A stretch of DNA of 64,000 nucleotides from Levilactobacillus andaensis (GTDB lineage Bacteria > Bacillota > Bacilli > Lactobacillales > Lactobacillaceae): the NCBI RefSeq assembly GCF_016861695.1, contig NZ_BOLP01000005.1:247808-311807 (forward strand), in the 5' to 3' direction. Below, one piece after another: positions 54,387-63,039 of the stretch. A program made the position numbers and the translations under genes. Position 1 is the stretch's first letter. The number at the start of each line of letters is the position of its first letter. The notes beneath the pieces were generated by a model. That model made no database searches and had not been told where the DNA came from. It saw only the letters and a list, made by a program, of their open reading frames with translations.

Positions 54387-54791
54387 TTACGCCATCATCA
54401 AGTTCTGTCGCACGCCGCTCGGAACCGTCTCTCTGGCGATTGCACCCCAGGATTCCACATTTTGGCCCTTGGTCGAGATCTTCAAATACTTTTGAGGTTT
54501 CAACCGCCACTGCGAATCAAACGTCAGCGTTCGTGATTTCCCCTCTGCATTGTAAGTCAACAATTGGTACGTGTACTCATCTTCGCCACCACCGCCGATA
54601 AAATGACGAACGGGCTTGGCATTCGTTGACGCGTAAACCGTCTCCGTTTTGACCATTGGATTAACATTATCCAACGCCATCGCCAACTCGGAATGCTTAT
54701 TTCTCGTCATATTGGGTAATACAACTGCTCCCACTCCTCCTAAGACCGCCAAAACAACAATTACTGAAACCAGCTTCCCTAAAATCTTCAT
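54387..54791 (-). CDS. YxeA family (DUF1093) secreted protein
   Basis: 134-aa protein with an N-terminal signal or anchor helix (about 3-25). The mature region has the YxeA pattern: DEYTYQLLTYNAEGKSRTLTF, LKPQKYLKIS, VESWGAIARETVPSGV. YxeA proteins are small OB-like extracellular proteins with unknown role, sometimes linked to bacitracin-type transporters; none is nearby. It is transcribed alone and lies downstream of the two-component operon terminator. Confidence 0.85.
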   Translation of the reverse strand: MKILGKLVSVIVVLAVLGGVGAVVLPNMTRNKHSELAMALDNVNPMVKTETVYASTNAKPVRHFIGGGGEDEYTYQLLTYNAEGKSRTLTFDSQWRLKPQKYLKISTKGQNVESWGAIARETVPSGVRQNLMMA

Positions 54792-54875
54792 ATTAAGCTC
54801 CCCTGTATTGGTTAATTACTCAAGTAACTAAGTAGTTACCATAGAATAACTAATTTTATAAAAGTTGTCAACCCT

Positions 54876-54932
54876 AAAAAAACGCCATCGAATCTTCTCC
54901 CAACGAGAAGATTCGATGACGCCCTATTTTTT
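54876..54932 (-). terminator. Terminator of the two-component operon
   Basis: CGCCATCGAATCTTCTC (54883-54899) pairs with GAGAAGATTCGATGACG (54905-54921), 16 of 17 positions, with T-runs in both directions. Confidence 0.9.
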
Positions 54933-54937
54933 ATCTT

Positions 54938-56566
54938 TTAGTTTCTATGTTCTTCGGACTCATCGGCTGGCTTCTTTTGCGAATCGTCCACTAATAATTC
55001 AGATTGAATACCAGGAATTTCGTTTGCCGCTTGCGCTTGTTCTTTTTTCTTGTTAAGAATCTTCGCATCGGCATCTGCCAGAATTGGCAGTGAGATACGA
55101 AAGACTGATCCGTGTCCCAGGGCACTCTCAATCGTAATGTGCCCATGGTAGGCTTCAATCAGACGCTTAGCAATTGCCAAGCCCAGACCGTTGCCACCCT
55201 TCGTCCGTGAACGGGCCTTATCCACCCGATAGAAGCGGTTGAAGACCCGGTCGCGGTTCTCCTGCGAGATTCCCTCACCGAAGTCCTGAACGGCGATCTC
55301 GATGTTACGCGAGTCGCTCTCGTAGGACAGGTGAACTTCTTTACGCTTCTGCGAGTATTTCACCGCATTGTCCAACAGGATGATCAGGATCTGTTCCAGA
55401 TGATTCCGATAGATCTGTGCCTGAATCGGCTGATGCACATCGTCATCCAAGATGAACAGATAATCCGGATGAATCATCTTAAAGTTGTCATAGACCTGTG
55501 TAACGACTTCCGTCACGTCAGAAACCTCATTGGTGTAGTTCACTTCGATCTGTTCGGCCCGTTGTAGGTCCAACATTTCTTGAACTAAACTCTGCATCCG
55601 TTTGGTTTCCTGTAGGGAGGCCTTGATCGACTCATTCAACACCTCGGGGTCATCCTTACCCCACCGGTCCAACATCTCCATGTGGCCCTGAATAATGGCC
55701 ACCGGTGTCCGCAATTCGTGTGAAACGTCCTCGACGAATTGCTGTTGCTGATCCATGTAACGTTGGGTGGTGTCCAGCATACTGTTGAACAACAAGCCTA
55801 AGTCACTCAGCTCATCTTGGTGATGCATTTCGGGAACCCGCATGTCCGTTTGTGGATCTTCACGAACGGCATGAATCGTTTCTCGGATGGCCTCCACCGG
55901 CCGTAACAGGAAGGTGGCTAAAATGTAGCTCAACACCGCCGCTGCTAAAGCCGCCATGAGGCCCAGCACGACTTCAATCTGCAGTAACTTGACCTGAGTC
56001 GCCCGGTAATCCCGCAAATTATCCGTGACTTGAACGTACCCGATGATGGCGTTTCCCTGTTTGGAGCGAATCGGTGTGCGCCCAACCAGACTCTTTTGAT
56101 GCGCAATCGTTTGGGTCTGAATACGCTGTTGCTTGGTCCGTTTGAACGAAATCGGATTCTGCCGCGTGGTAAATAACGGATTGCCATTCTGATCATACAC
56201 GGTCACCGTTTGGCTATCACGTGCCAGACTGGTGATGACCGCATTGGTGTAGGGCGCTGCCGGCCGCTTGCCCTCATTTAGGACCGCCTTAGGCCGCAAC
56301 AAGTTATTCACGGTTGCGCCCGTCAGTGGTTCCCTTTGGGTATTCAGCTTCTCAACGACGACATTTAACGTGTCCCCCACGTGCGTTTTTTCTTGCCGCA
56401 TGAGGACCGTCATGAAACTATTAAAAATCAGAAAAACAATGACCGCGAAGATGACCAGGACGCCGAAAGCGGTGGACAGAGCCCACTCCCACTTGACGGA
56501 AAAGCGGAACCCTTTAGATTTTGGTGTCTCCTCATCTGCCGCTAAATCAACTTCGGGCGATTTCAC
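54938..56566 (-). CDS. Sensor histidine kinase (ArlS/LisK/CsrS-like)
   Basis: 542 aa: short cytosolic tail, first helix (about 28-52), an extracellular sensor of about 140 residues, second helix (about 195-220), HAMP, then FVEDVSHELRTPVAIIQGH with phospho-acceptor His283, an N box LLDNAVKYS, and G boxes DFGEGIS and KGGNGLGLAIAKRL. The GTG start overlaps the regulator stop by four bases. The pairing and the CovR-like regulator place it among LisRK/ArlRS systems that govern envelope stress or autolysis; the signal is unknown. Confidence 0.93.
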   Translation of the reverse strand: MKSPEVDLAADEETPKSKGFRFSVKWEWALSTAFGVLVIFAVIVFLIFNSFMTVLMRQEKTHVGDTLNVVVEKLNTQREPLTGATVNNLLRPKAVLNEGKRPAAPYTNAVITSLARDSQTVTVYDQNGNPLFTTRQNPISFKRTKQQRIQTQTIAHQKSLVGRTPIRSKQGNAIIGYVQVTDNLRDYRATQVKLLQIEVVLGLMAALAAAVLSYILATFLLRPVEAIRETIHAVREDPQTDMRVPEMHHQDELSDLGLLFNSMLDTTQRYMDQQQQFVEDVSHELRTPVAIIQGHMEMLDRWGKDDPEVLNESIKASLQETKRMQSLVQEMLDLQRAEQIEVNYTNEVSDVTEVVTQVYDNFKMIHPDYLFILDDDVHQPIQAQIYRNHLEQILIILLDNAVKYSQKRKEVHLSYESDSRNIEIAVQDFGEGISQENRDRVFNRFYRVDKARSRTKGGNGLGLAIAKRLIEAYHGHITIESALGHGSVFRISLPILADADAKILNKKKEQAQAANEIPGIQSELLVDDSQKKPADESEEHRN

Positions 56567-57249
56567 GAACGCATCACGTACCCTGTGCCCCGAACCGTCT
56601 GGATATAACTCTTTTGGCCCGGCACGTCAATTTTGTTCCGTAAGTAACGTACGTAAACGTCCACCACGTTTGTTTCAACTTCGGATTCGTAACCCCAGAC
56701 CTTGGTCAAGAGCACGTCTCGTGCCAAGACCACGTTAATGTTTTCCATTAAGGCCAAGAGCAATTCGTATTCCCGCTTCGTCAGGTTGATGACTTCATCG
56801 CCCCGCCGAACGATCCGGTTTTCCTTTTCAATCGTTAAGTCCTTAAACTTAACGGTCGTCTGCTTCGTGTTCTTCTGTTCGCCTTCTAAATGAATCCGCC
56901 GTAACAGTGCCCGCACCCGGGCAAGTAATTCTTCAATGGCAAACGGCTTAACGATGTAGTCATCGGCACCGTGGTCTAATCCGGAAACCCGGTCGATCAC
57001 AGAGTCTCTGGCCGTCATCATGATGATTGGCGTACTCTTGACTTCGCGAACCCGGCGAGCAACTTCGATCCCATTGAGTTCTGGCAACATTAAATCTAGC
57101 AAAATGACATCGAAATCTTGCGATAACGCTGCCTCCAAACCGGTCCGCCCATTAAACTGCACATCGGTTTCGTATCCTTCATGCTTCAATTCAAGCTCGA
57201 CAAAACGAGCAAGATTTTTTTCGTCTTCAATAATTAAAATTCGACTCAT
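56563..57249 (-). CDS. OmpR-family response regulator (ArlR/LisR/CovR-like)
   Basis: 228-aa regulator: receiver domain with acidic pocket, phospho-acceptor Asp52 in VILLDLMLPE, Thr in MMTARD and Lys in VKPFA, then a winged-helix DNA-binding domain (NLTKREYELLLALMEN, VDVYVRYLRNKID, VRGTGYVM). It heads the operon. The flavin cluster promoter near 62594 carries an 11-bp-spaced direct repeat of the type such regulators bind, but a link is only a suggestion. Confidence 0.94.
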   Translation of the reverse strand: MSRILIIEDEKNLARFVELELKHEGYETDVQFNGRTGLEAALSQDFDVILLDLMLPELNGIEVARRVREVKSTPIIMMTARDSVIDRVSGLDHGADDYIVKPFAIEELLARVRALLRRIHLEGEQKNTKQTTVKFKDLTIEKENRIVRRGDEVINLTKREYELLLALMENINVVLARDVLLTKVWGYESEVETNVVDVYVRYLRNKIDVPGQKSYIQTVRGTGYVMRS

Positions 57250-57603
57250 TGCGCTTTAACTCCTCTGGCTAATTAGCTGCGGTCACCTTCGGCTAAACCT
57301 CACCGACCGTGACCGTCCGATATTCATTTCAACATTTAATTTTATCATATTTTCTCATAATTGTATGCGAAAACCGTCAGCTCTCTCATATTTATCACTT
57401 TTGTAAGCAATCTAATCATCGGATAAAGCGATTTTATGAAATTGCAACCGGTTGTATTCTATTGAAGTAATTGCTTTTGAAAGGGCTTCTATATACTTAC
57501 TTCACATTAGTAAGCAAATTCAATTAGCATTTTAATCCTGTTAAGAGTAAGAAGGATTATTTCGGCCCCTGACAATTAATTACCAAATTGTTCAAATTTT
57601 CAC

Positions 57604-57631
57604 TTGAATTTGTGTGGGGATTAAGTATACT
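57604..57631 (+). promoter_or_regulatory. Promoter of adh
   Basis: TTGAAT (57604-57609), 16-base spacer, TATACT (57626-57631). An inverted repeat built on CAAAT..TCAA and TTGA.ATTTG spans 57584-57612 over the -35 and could be an operator. The AT-rich remainder of 57250-57667 shows no gene. Confidence 0.6.
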
Positions 57632-57667
57632 AGGTCTTGTAGACAATATAGAAAAGGGGAATTTTTC

Positions 57668-58684
57668 ATGAAAGCAGCAGTTATTCGCGATTCAGTTGAT
57701 GGTTACGTAGACATTAAGGACGTTACGCTCCGCCCTATTACCCACGGTGAAGCTTTAGTTAAGATGGAATATTGTGGCCTTTGTCACACCGACTTACACG
57801 TTGCCGCTGGTGACTTCGGCAAGCAACCCGGCCGGATCATCGGTCATGAAGGTGTCGGTAAAGTTATCCAAGTTGCTGACGACGTTGAAAACTTAAAGAT
57901 CGGTGACCGTGTTTCTATCGCCTGGTTCTTCAAGGGCTGTGGCCACTGTGAATACTGCCTGTCCGGTCGTGAAACTCTTTGCCGTAACGTTAAGAACTCT
58001 GGGTTCACTGTTGACGGTGCCATGGCTGAAGAATGTATCGTTGACGCTAACTACGCCGTTAAGGTTCCAGAAGGCTTGGACCCAGTCGAAGCAACTTCTC
58101 TGACTTGTGCCGGTGTTACCATGTACAAGGCTTTGAAGGTCGGCGAAACTAAGCCAGGCCAATGGGTTGAAGTTGTTGGTGCCGGTGGTTTAGGTAACTT
58201 GGCTATCCAATACGCTCACAACGTCTTCGGTGCTCACGTTATCGCCGTTGATGGTAACCCTGACAAATTAGCTGCTGCCAAGAAGGACGGCGCTGAAATC
58301 TTGATCAACCGTCATGATGGTGACGTTGCTGAACAAATTCAAGAAAAGGTTGGCGGTGTTGACAACGCGCAGGTTACTGCCGTTACCAAGGACGCCTTCA
58401 CCCAATCCGTTAACGCTTTGAAGCCAGATGGCAAGTTGGTTGCCGTTGCCCTCCCTCAAGGTGATATGGAATTGAACATTGCTAAGACTGTTTTGGATGG
58501 TATCTCTGTTCGTGGTTCCTTAGTTGGGACTCGTCAAGACTTAGCTGAAACCTTCCAATTCGGTGCTGAAGGCAAGGTTCACCCTATCGTTCAAACTCGT
58601 CGTCTCGACGAAGTTAACGACATCATCGATGAAATGAAGAACAACTCGATCGTTGGTCGGATGGTTGTTGATTTCACGAAGTAA
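57668..58684 (+). CDS. adhP: Zinc-dependent alcohol dehydrogenase (AdhP type)
   Basis: 338-aa MDR-family enzyme reducing aldehydes to alcohols with NADH, probably a redox outlet of heterolactic fermentation. Catalytic zinc ligands Cys36, His60/Glu61 and Cys147; structural zinc Cys91, Cys94, Cys97, Cys105; NAD loop GAGGLG at 171-176. The ATG at 57668 has AAGGGGAA upstream. Codon use is strikingly biased compared with neighbours (GTT, GGT, AAG, AAC preferred), which points to very high expression. Confidence 0.93.
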   Translation: MKAAVIRDSVDGYVDIKDVTLRPITHGEALVKMEYCGLCHTDLHVAAGDFGKQPGRIIGHEGVGKVIQVADDVENLKIGDRVSIAWFFKGCGHCEYCLSGRETLCRNVKNSGFTVDGAMAEECIVDANYAVKVPEGLDPVEATSLTCAGVTMYKALKVGETKPGQWVEVVGAGGLGNLAIQYAHNVFGAHVIAVDGNPDKLAAAKKDGAEILINRHDGDVAEQIQEKVGGVDNAQVTAVTKDAFTQSVNALKPDGKLVAVALPQGDMELNIAKTVLDGISVRGSLVGTRQDLAETFQFGAEGKVHPIVQTRRLDEVNDIIDEMKNNSIVGRMVVDFTK

Positions 58685-58708
58685 TTCCCAATTAAACTGA
58701 TTTAAAAT

Positions 58709-58754
58709 AAGCCACGTGATGGTTCCCCGCTGCGGGAATCATCACGTGGCTTTT
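58709..58754 (+). terminator. Terminator of adh
   Basis: AAGCCACGTGATGGTTCCC pairs with GGGAATCATCACGTGGCTT (one mismatch) around a short GC loop, followed by TTTT. Confidence 0.9.
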
Positions 58755-58821
58755 ATTGTCTAACAGTCATGTCCGTTCTAGCAACAACAGTGGGACTAAA
58801 ACTAGGCAATCTGGCGCCCCC

Positions 58822-58902
58822 TTCGCCTTACCGGCCGGCAGATATGGGCTGGAACGGTGCGACGACGCGCCTGAGCCCATATCTGCCGACCTCTCGGCTT
58901 AC
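58822..58902 (+). repeat. Module A repeat, copy 3 (internal deletion)
   Basis: Both ends match copy 1 (TTCGCCTTACCGGCCGGCAG start, CCTCTCGGCTTAC end, same 14-bp arms GGCAGATATGGGCT/AGCCCATATCTGCC), but about 85 bp with the two inner hairpins are missing between GGTGCG and ACGACGCGCC. What remains is one simple hairpin. Confidence 0.85.
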
Positions 58903-59003
58903 ACAGTGTACGTAGACGACAAGGATAATGACTGTAACAGTCGTTATTGATTGGAACGAAAGCGCTAAGTCTCCATGTTTTCCGACCGTTATCGTGATAA
59001 AAC

Positions 59004-59118
59004 ACAATCGGAGCCGGAAGAGGACAGGAATGCAGCCCGCTGACTTCGAGTCGGAGCACTGCCCCTAAACCCGAAGTGTCCCCACAGCAGGCGGAATCCC
59101 TAGCAACCGGAGTGCGAC
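59004..59118 (-). repeat. Module B repeat, copy 10 (shortened)
   Basis: Minus-orientation copy with an intact head (CGGTTGCTAGGGATTCCGCC, TGCTGTGGGGACACT) and far end (CTCTTCCGGCTCCGATTG); the middle is short and diverged. It lies about 100 bp from module A copy 3, between convergent genes. Confidence 0.75.
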
Positions 59119-59236
59119 TAATCTAACGATACGAATTCTTGCCAATACTGAAACGACACAGGTATTGCATCTACCAGGGACCCCGCCGAATCATACATTC
59201 TAATTCAGTCCCAATTCATCCAGTGATTTTAACTAG

Positions 59237-59884
59237 CTACTGCATCTGCCCGGTGTAAATCAGTTTCAATGCCTTAATATCACCTGGCGACAGTTTCGTA
59301 TGGCCCTGATCAATCGGATACATGACCGAGGTGCGGTCCTTACTGTGATCTAACCCCAGGGCATGACCGATCTCGTGAATCGCCACCGATGTCTCCTGAC
59401 CGGCCGGATACGTCACGTTCAGGCCCGCCCGTGCTAAGTTTAGTGAAGGCGTGCGGTAGCTCAACCCATGCTTGATCTCCGGGCCACCCTCGCCCAGCTC
59501 CAGAAAGTTGGCCCGTGGCATTTCCTTTTCGTAGATGAAGAAGGTCAACCCGTTTTGAAAGGTCGTTGGTTTTCCAGCCACTAGATTGACGATACCCGTC
59601 TCATTATAGACCGCGATGGCCTTGTCGAAGAGCGGCTTGAAATCTGGATCGACACCCTTGGCAAATTGATAATAGTACGTCCGTTGCAACGATTTTGGCT
59701 GCACGATTGACTCGATAGGCGTCGCGTGAGCACTTTCTCGTCGCCCCACCAAGGGTAAATGAATCCCCGCCGCCTTTGCCACACTAATTGATGACGTCTT
59801 TAGCGTCTGAATCCCATTGCTTCCAAACCCGACCAACAATAAACTCCCCAGCACGACCAACAATAATCCCCAACGTTTTTGCAT
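59237..59884 (-). CDS. Secreted matrixin-like zinc metalloprotease
   Basis: 215-aa protein with a signal peptide or N-terminal anchor (about 5-25). The metzincin zinc motif HEIGHALGLDH is at 170-180, followed by a Met-turn SVMYP near 187-191, defining an M10A matrixin-type catalytic domain. A propeptide-like stretch precedes it, without an obvious cysteine switch. Extracellular or surface proteolysis is expected; the substrate is unknown. It is a single gene on the minus strand with no recognised terminator. Confidence 0.9.
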   Translation of the reverse strand: MQKRWGLLLVVLGSLLLVGFGSNGIQTLKTSSISVAKAAGIHLPLVGRRESAHATPIESIVQPKSLQRTYYYQFAKGVDPDFKPLFDKAIAVYNETGIVNLVAGKPTTFQNGLTFFIYEKEMPRANFLELGEGGPEIKHGLSYRTPSLNLARAGLNVTYPAGQETSVAIHEIGHALGLDHSKDRTSVMYPIDQGHTKLSPGDIKALKLIYTGQMQ

Positions 59885-60054
59885 GGTGGTTTTTCTCCTC
59901 TATCCAGTCTATTGCCAGTTTAGTTGATACTTAGGAAAATTACCATTCAAACTCAGATTTTGAAACAATCGCTACCGTTTTTTAATTTTTTCGCGGCCAT
60001 TAATGAGTTCTCTAATGCGTTTCACAGCCGAATATAACAACATTTATATTAAGG

Positions 60055-61335
60055 TCACCAATTGAATTCTTCATAATACACATCCTTGGCCGCCACTCCT
60101 TGCTGGGCCAGTGCCCGTTGCCATGCTCGACCCATGGCTGCTGGCCCCGAAATCAGATATACCGTGGCCAGCGGGGCGAACTCTGCCACCGTTTGTTGGA
60201 TATCAAATCGACCAGTCTGAACGTGTAGGGTCAACTTGGGGTGCGCGGTGGCTCGTTGCTGGAGCTCCCGCGCGTAGATCAACTGTGCTTCTGTGTGCGC
60301 TGTGTAATACAGGTCGATGTTCACCGTTGGATTGGCCGCAATGACTGCCAGTAATGGGACAACGCCACTCCCGCCACCAATCAAAACCAACCGGTCGTGG
60401 GGGCGTTCTTGGAGCAACGTCGTAAAGCGACCATAACTGCCCATCAATCGTGCTTGACTCCCCACTGCCACCGTTTGGACCTGCCGCGTGAAGTCACCAT
60501 CCCCACGAATCGCCAACACGACCACCCCATCGTCATCGACAGCATTGACGACGGAAAATGGATGTAACTCCCGTAGCCCGGAAATTTTCGGAAATTTTAA
60601 AAAGACGTAGTCCCCGGCCGCCACCTTCAGTTGCCGCGGATGTTGAAGCTGAAAAGTCAGCTCCACAAAATTAGTTGTCAGTTGCCGTGTCGCAACTAAC
60701 TGTGCCCGTAGCAGCCGCCAAACCTGCCGATACTTTTGCCACAAGTACAGGCCCATGACCACCGCGGTATAGCCATTAAACAGCCAAATATATGCCGTGA
60801 TCGCCGTGACGTAACTGATCAATTGAACGTGAATGAAGACGAGTAGCACTGCTACCAAATTTAGGCGGTGCAGCCACACGGAGAGTTCATGGTGAAAGAC
60901 CCGTTCCAACAGGCGTTTAATCTGACGTAACCGCCGACTACGATTCGTTAGCCACCCCGCCATAAACACCAATGAATAGAGGACCAGGCCAACGAAGAGG
61001 TCAAACGCCCAGTCACCGGTCTGCTTGATCAGACCAAATGACTGGGTACCCGCCTTATGCAGATAGGCCAAGCCGATAGCAAACAGGCTGAGGACGCCAT
61101 GAATGAAGTAGACGCTAGGCAGACCAATCATTCGGTCCAGCCATTTTGGCCGCGTGCTTAAGTAAATCGCGGCCAGGAACCAGACGTAAGCGATCGACCC
61201 CCACTGAATCGCCAAGGCTTCACTCGCATAGGCTGCCGGCAACTCCAGCGCCAACGCCTGAATCAGCGGTAAGGGCACAACGAATAAAATCATTAACCAC
61301 ACAATGCCTTGGACGTACGGAATGCGTTTTAACAT
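60055..61335 (-). CDS. Ferric-reductase-like transmembrane flavoprotein
   Basis: 426 aa. The N-terminal half has about six helices with paired histidines (VYFIHGVLSLFAIG, HHELSVWLHRLNLV, VFIHVQLISY) suited to bind heme or quinone. The C-terminal half is a ferredoxin-NADP reductase module with an FAD motif HPFSVVN, a NAD loop GGGSGVVPLL and VYLISGPAAMG. It should pass electrons from NAD(P)H across the membrane. It is last in a three-gene cluster with an FMN-bind protein and apbE, which its ATG overlaps, suggesting a flavin-based electron-transfer chain. Confidence 0.87.
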   Translation of the reverse strand: MLKRIPYVQGIVWLMILFVVPLPLIQALALELPAAYASEALAIQWGSIAYVWFLAAIYLSTRPKWLDRMIGLPSVYFIHGVLSLFAIGLAYLHKAGTQSFGLIKQTGDWAFDLFVGLVLYSLVFMAGWLTNRSRRLRQIKRLLERVFHHELSVWLHRLNLVAVLLVFIHVQLISYVTAITAYIWLFNGYTAVVMGLYLWQKYRQVWRLLRAQLVATRQLTTNFVELTFQLQHPRQLKVAAGDYVFLKFPKISGLRELHPFSVVNAVDDDGVVVLAIRGDGDFTRQVQTVAVGSQARLMGSYGRFTTLLQERPHDRLVLIGGGSGVVPLLAVIAANPTVNIDLYYTAHTEAQLIYARELQQRATAHPKLTLHVQTGRFDIQQTVAEFAPLATVYLISGPAAMGRAWQRALAQQGVAAKDVYYEEFNW

Positions 61336-62091
61336 GGCTGCCCCTCCTCCCCAACGATGTGATCTGCTTGATCGACTAACACGCTTTGTAACCGTCCCGC
61401 TGTTAACCGATTGAAGGCTGTCGGCCCCAACGAAATGGCCGCCGTCGCCCAGATATCAGCGGTGATCAGGTCACGGGTAATGATGGTGGCCTGCTGTAAG
61501 ATTCGCTGGGTGTCCTGGCGAATGATGTGCTCACCGTGCTGACTGGTGCCGGAAGTCGCCATCGCGCCATTTCCCAGCTGAAAACTGGCTAGGAGTTGTT
61601 GCCGATCATGCGGATCTTCAATGCCAACTTGCCAGCGAAATGCGGTCGTGGCCGCGATCCCTGCTTGGAGGTCACCGGCGCCATTGATGGCAGCCGCCAC
61701 TAACCGTTTCATTGGTCAAAAGTGGCTGTAAATAACGCGCAAAGGCCGTTTGAATCGCCCATCCCTTTACGAGCCCCGTCGGATCAAAGTGACCGCTGTA
61801 AAAAGGATCAAATGCCCCCGCCGTCGCCTCTCTCGCGCGCATTGCTAAACCATAGACTTCCTGAAACTCCGCCGTGAAATCCGTAGCCGCTAACTCCCCG
61901 CGTTGAAACTGGCACACCAGCGAGGTCGTCTTAAACGGTGAAAAATCCTGGTCGATGTGTTGGAGATACCGCGTCACCTTTTGGACGATCGGTGCGGCTT
62001 GAAAATCCTGACCGGTTGCGACAACAAATTTTACTGAGAAGGGCATTCCCATGGCGCTGATTTGTTTCGTGATTATTTTAGTCTCCGTCAT
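61329..62091 (-). pseudogene. apbE: FAD:protein FMN transferase, frameshifted
   Basis: Two overlapping minus-strand frames (62091-61672 and 61712-61329) together give one ApbE protein of about 255 aa. The first ends after FDPTGLVKGWAIQTAF and YLQPLLTNETV; the second resumes with AAAINGAGDLQAG, WQVGIEDPHD and GAMATSGTSQHGEHI. The shift lies about 61690-61712; removing one A from GAAACGG would join the frames. The second frame's ATG has no ribosome binding site. Either the gene is broken, recoded, or the base is a sequencing error. Its normal job is attaching FMN to a Thr/Ser of proteins such as its neighbour. Confidence 0.85.
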
Positions 62092-62094
62092 TGG

Positions 62095-62553
62095 CTAGCC
62101 CTCCGCTTGATCTAAAGCGTTCTGCAAAGACCCGGTGAAGCCCTTGTAAGTTTCACTAGCGCCGGACACCAGCTGAATTTTGGCGCTCTGTTTTTTTAAA
62201 GCCTCTGCCTTATAGGTCGGCAGTGCCTGCGCATTGATTTCCTTGTCGTGACCATTCTCATTGGGATATTCGAGGACGTTGACGGCCGTGATTTTACCGT
62301 TCTTGATGACGGCCTGAACCTGAACGTCCCCCCATTGCGTGGCCGTGGCCTTCCCGGTATAGGACCCATTCTGATATTTTTGCCGGGCAGAACTGGACGC
62401 GGCCACTTTCTGCGAGGAACTAGAGGAGCTTGTCGATGTCTGTGTCGTGGATTGCGCAGTGACATTGCGGTTTCTAAAGAAGAGGAGGACCCCATCGATA
62501 ATGATGGCAACGGTGATGATTAGGGCTAAACAACTTTGGATTATTTTTTTCAT
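62095..62553 (-). CDS. Membrane-anchored FMN-binding domain protein
   Basis: 152-aa extracellular protein: N-terminal helix (about 5-26), a Ser/Thr linker, then an FMN_bind domain. SGASETYKGF near 130-139 matches the ApbE flavinylation motif, with Thr135 the likely acceptor. The ATG has GAGGTG upstream, three codons inside the longest frame. It leads the cluster with apbE and the reductase-like gene, so it may relay electrons outside the membrane, like PplA-type carriers. Confidence 0.9.
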   Translation of the reverse strand: MKKIIQSCLALIITVAIIIDGVLLFFRNRNVTAQSTTQTSTSSSSSSQKVAASSSARQKYQNGSYTGKATATQWGDVQVQAVIKNGKITAVNVLEYPNENGHDKEINAQALPTYKAEALKKQSAKIQLVSGASETYKGFTGSLQNALDQAEG

Positions 62554-62577
62554 GTCACTCACCTCATTTTGACTTGA

Positions 62578-62610
62578 AGTATAGAAAGCAATCGTGAAGT
62601 TAATGTGAAG
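62578..62610 (-). promoter_or_regulatory. Promoter with direct-repeat activator site for the flavin cluster
   Basis: On the minus strand a good -10 TATACT (62583-62578) has a poor -35 (ACATTA). Overlapping that -35 are two CTTCAC hexamers 11 bp apart (62610-62605 and 62599-62594), the PhoP/OmpR-type arrangement for an activator. Confidence 0.55.
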
Positions 62611-62762
62611 AACCGTTTACAAACTAGCTAAGATAGTTAAGAATCTTACTCAAGTTGCCACCACGCTAGCTAATCGTGAGACCACCTGCCAGACGTTTTG
62701 AAAGTCGCTAACCAAACCAAATAGGACTGCAACAGTCGTCACAGTCCCACATCAAAGTCTAT

Positions 62763-62957
62763 TTAATATGCTTGTCGTTGACCAGTAGCACTGGCCCTAA
62801 AGTGCACACTCTGTGCCAGTCGTTGTGAATCCGGCCGCACGACCAACCGCGAATCGGAGACCGCCACAGGCCTAGTCTGCTCACCAGTGTCAATGAGGCT
62901 CCAACTATCGCCCAAGATGGCCAACGTCGCCACAGCAGCTAATAACACCCGTTTCAC
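62763..62957 (-). CDS. Possible small secreted peptide
   Basis: 64-aa frame starting at a GTG with GGGCGGTG upstream: (M)KRVLLAAVATLAILGDSW, a short signal-like hydrophobic segment, then a basic region without cysteines. No family is recognised. Placement as a single small gene between the flavin cluster and a HAD phosphatase gene is plausible but unsupported; it could be non-coding. Confidence 0.4.
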   Translation of the reverse strand: MKRVLLAAVATLAILGDSWSLIDTGEQTRPVAVSDSRLVVRPDSQRLAQSVHFRASATGQRQAY

Positions 62958-63039
62958 ACCTATCACCGCCCTTGTACCGAGCAGTATACCTATCACATGG
63001 GCAAGGTGGTAGGATAAGTCTCACGTTAGCGCGTTGGCC

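Noticed and set aside
58802..59059. Minus-strand 85-codon frame across module A copy 3 and module B copy 10
   Set aside because: It crosses two non-coding repeats, is not preserved in other copies and has no ribosome binding site.
5678..59118. CRISPR array or integron attC sites as explanation of the repeats
   Set aside because: Copies are isolated, kilobases apart, in both orientations, with no spacers, no cas genes, no integrase and no cassette array.
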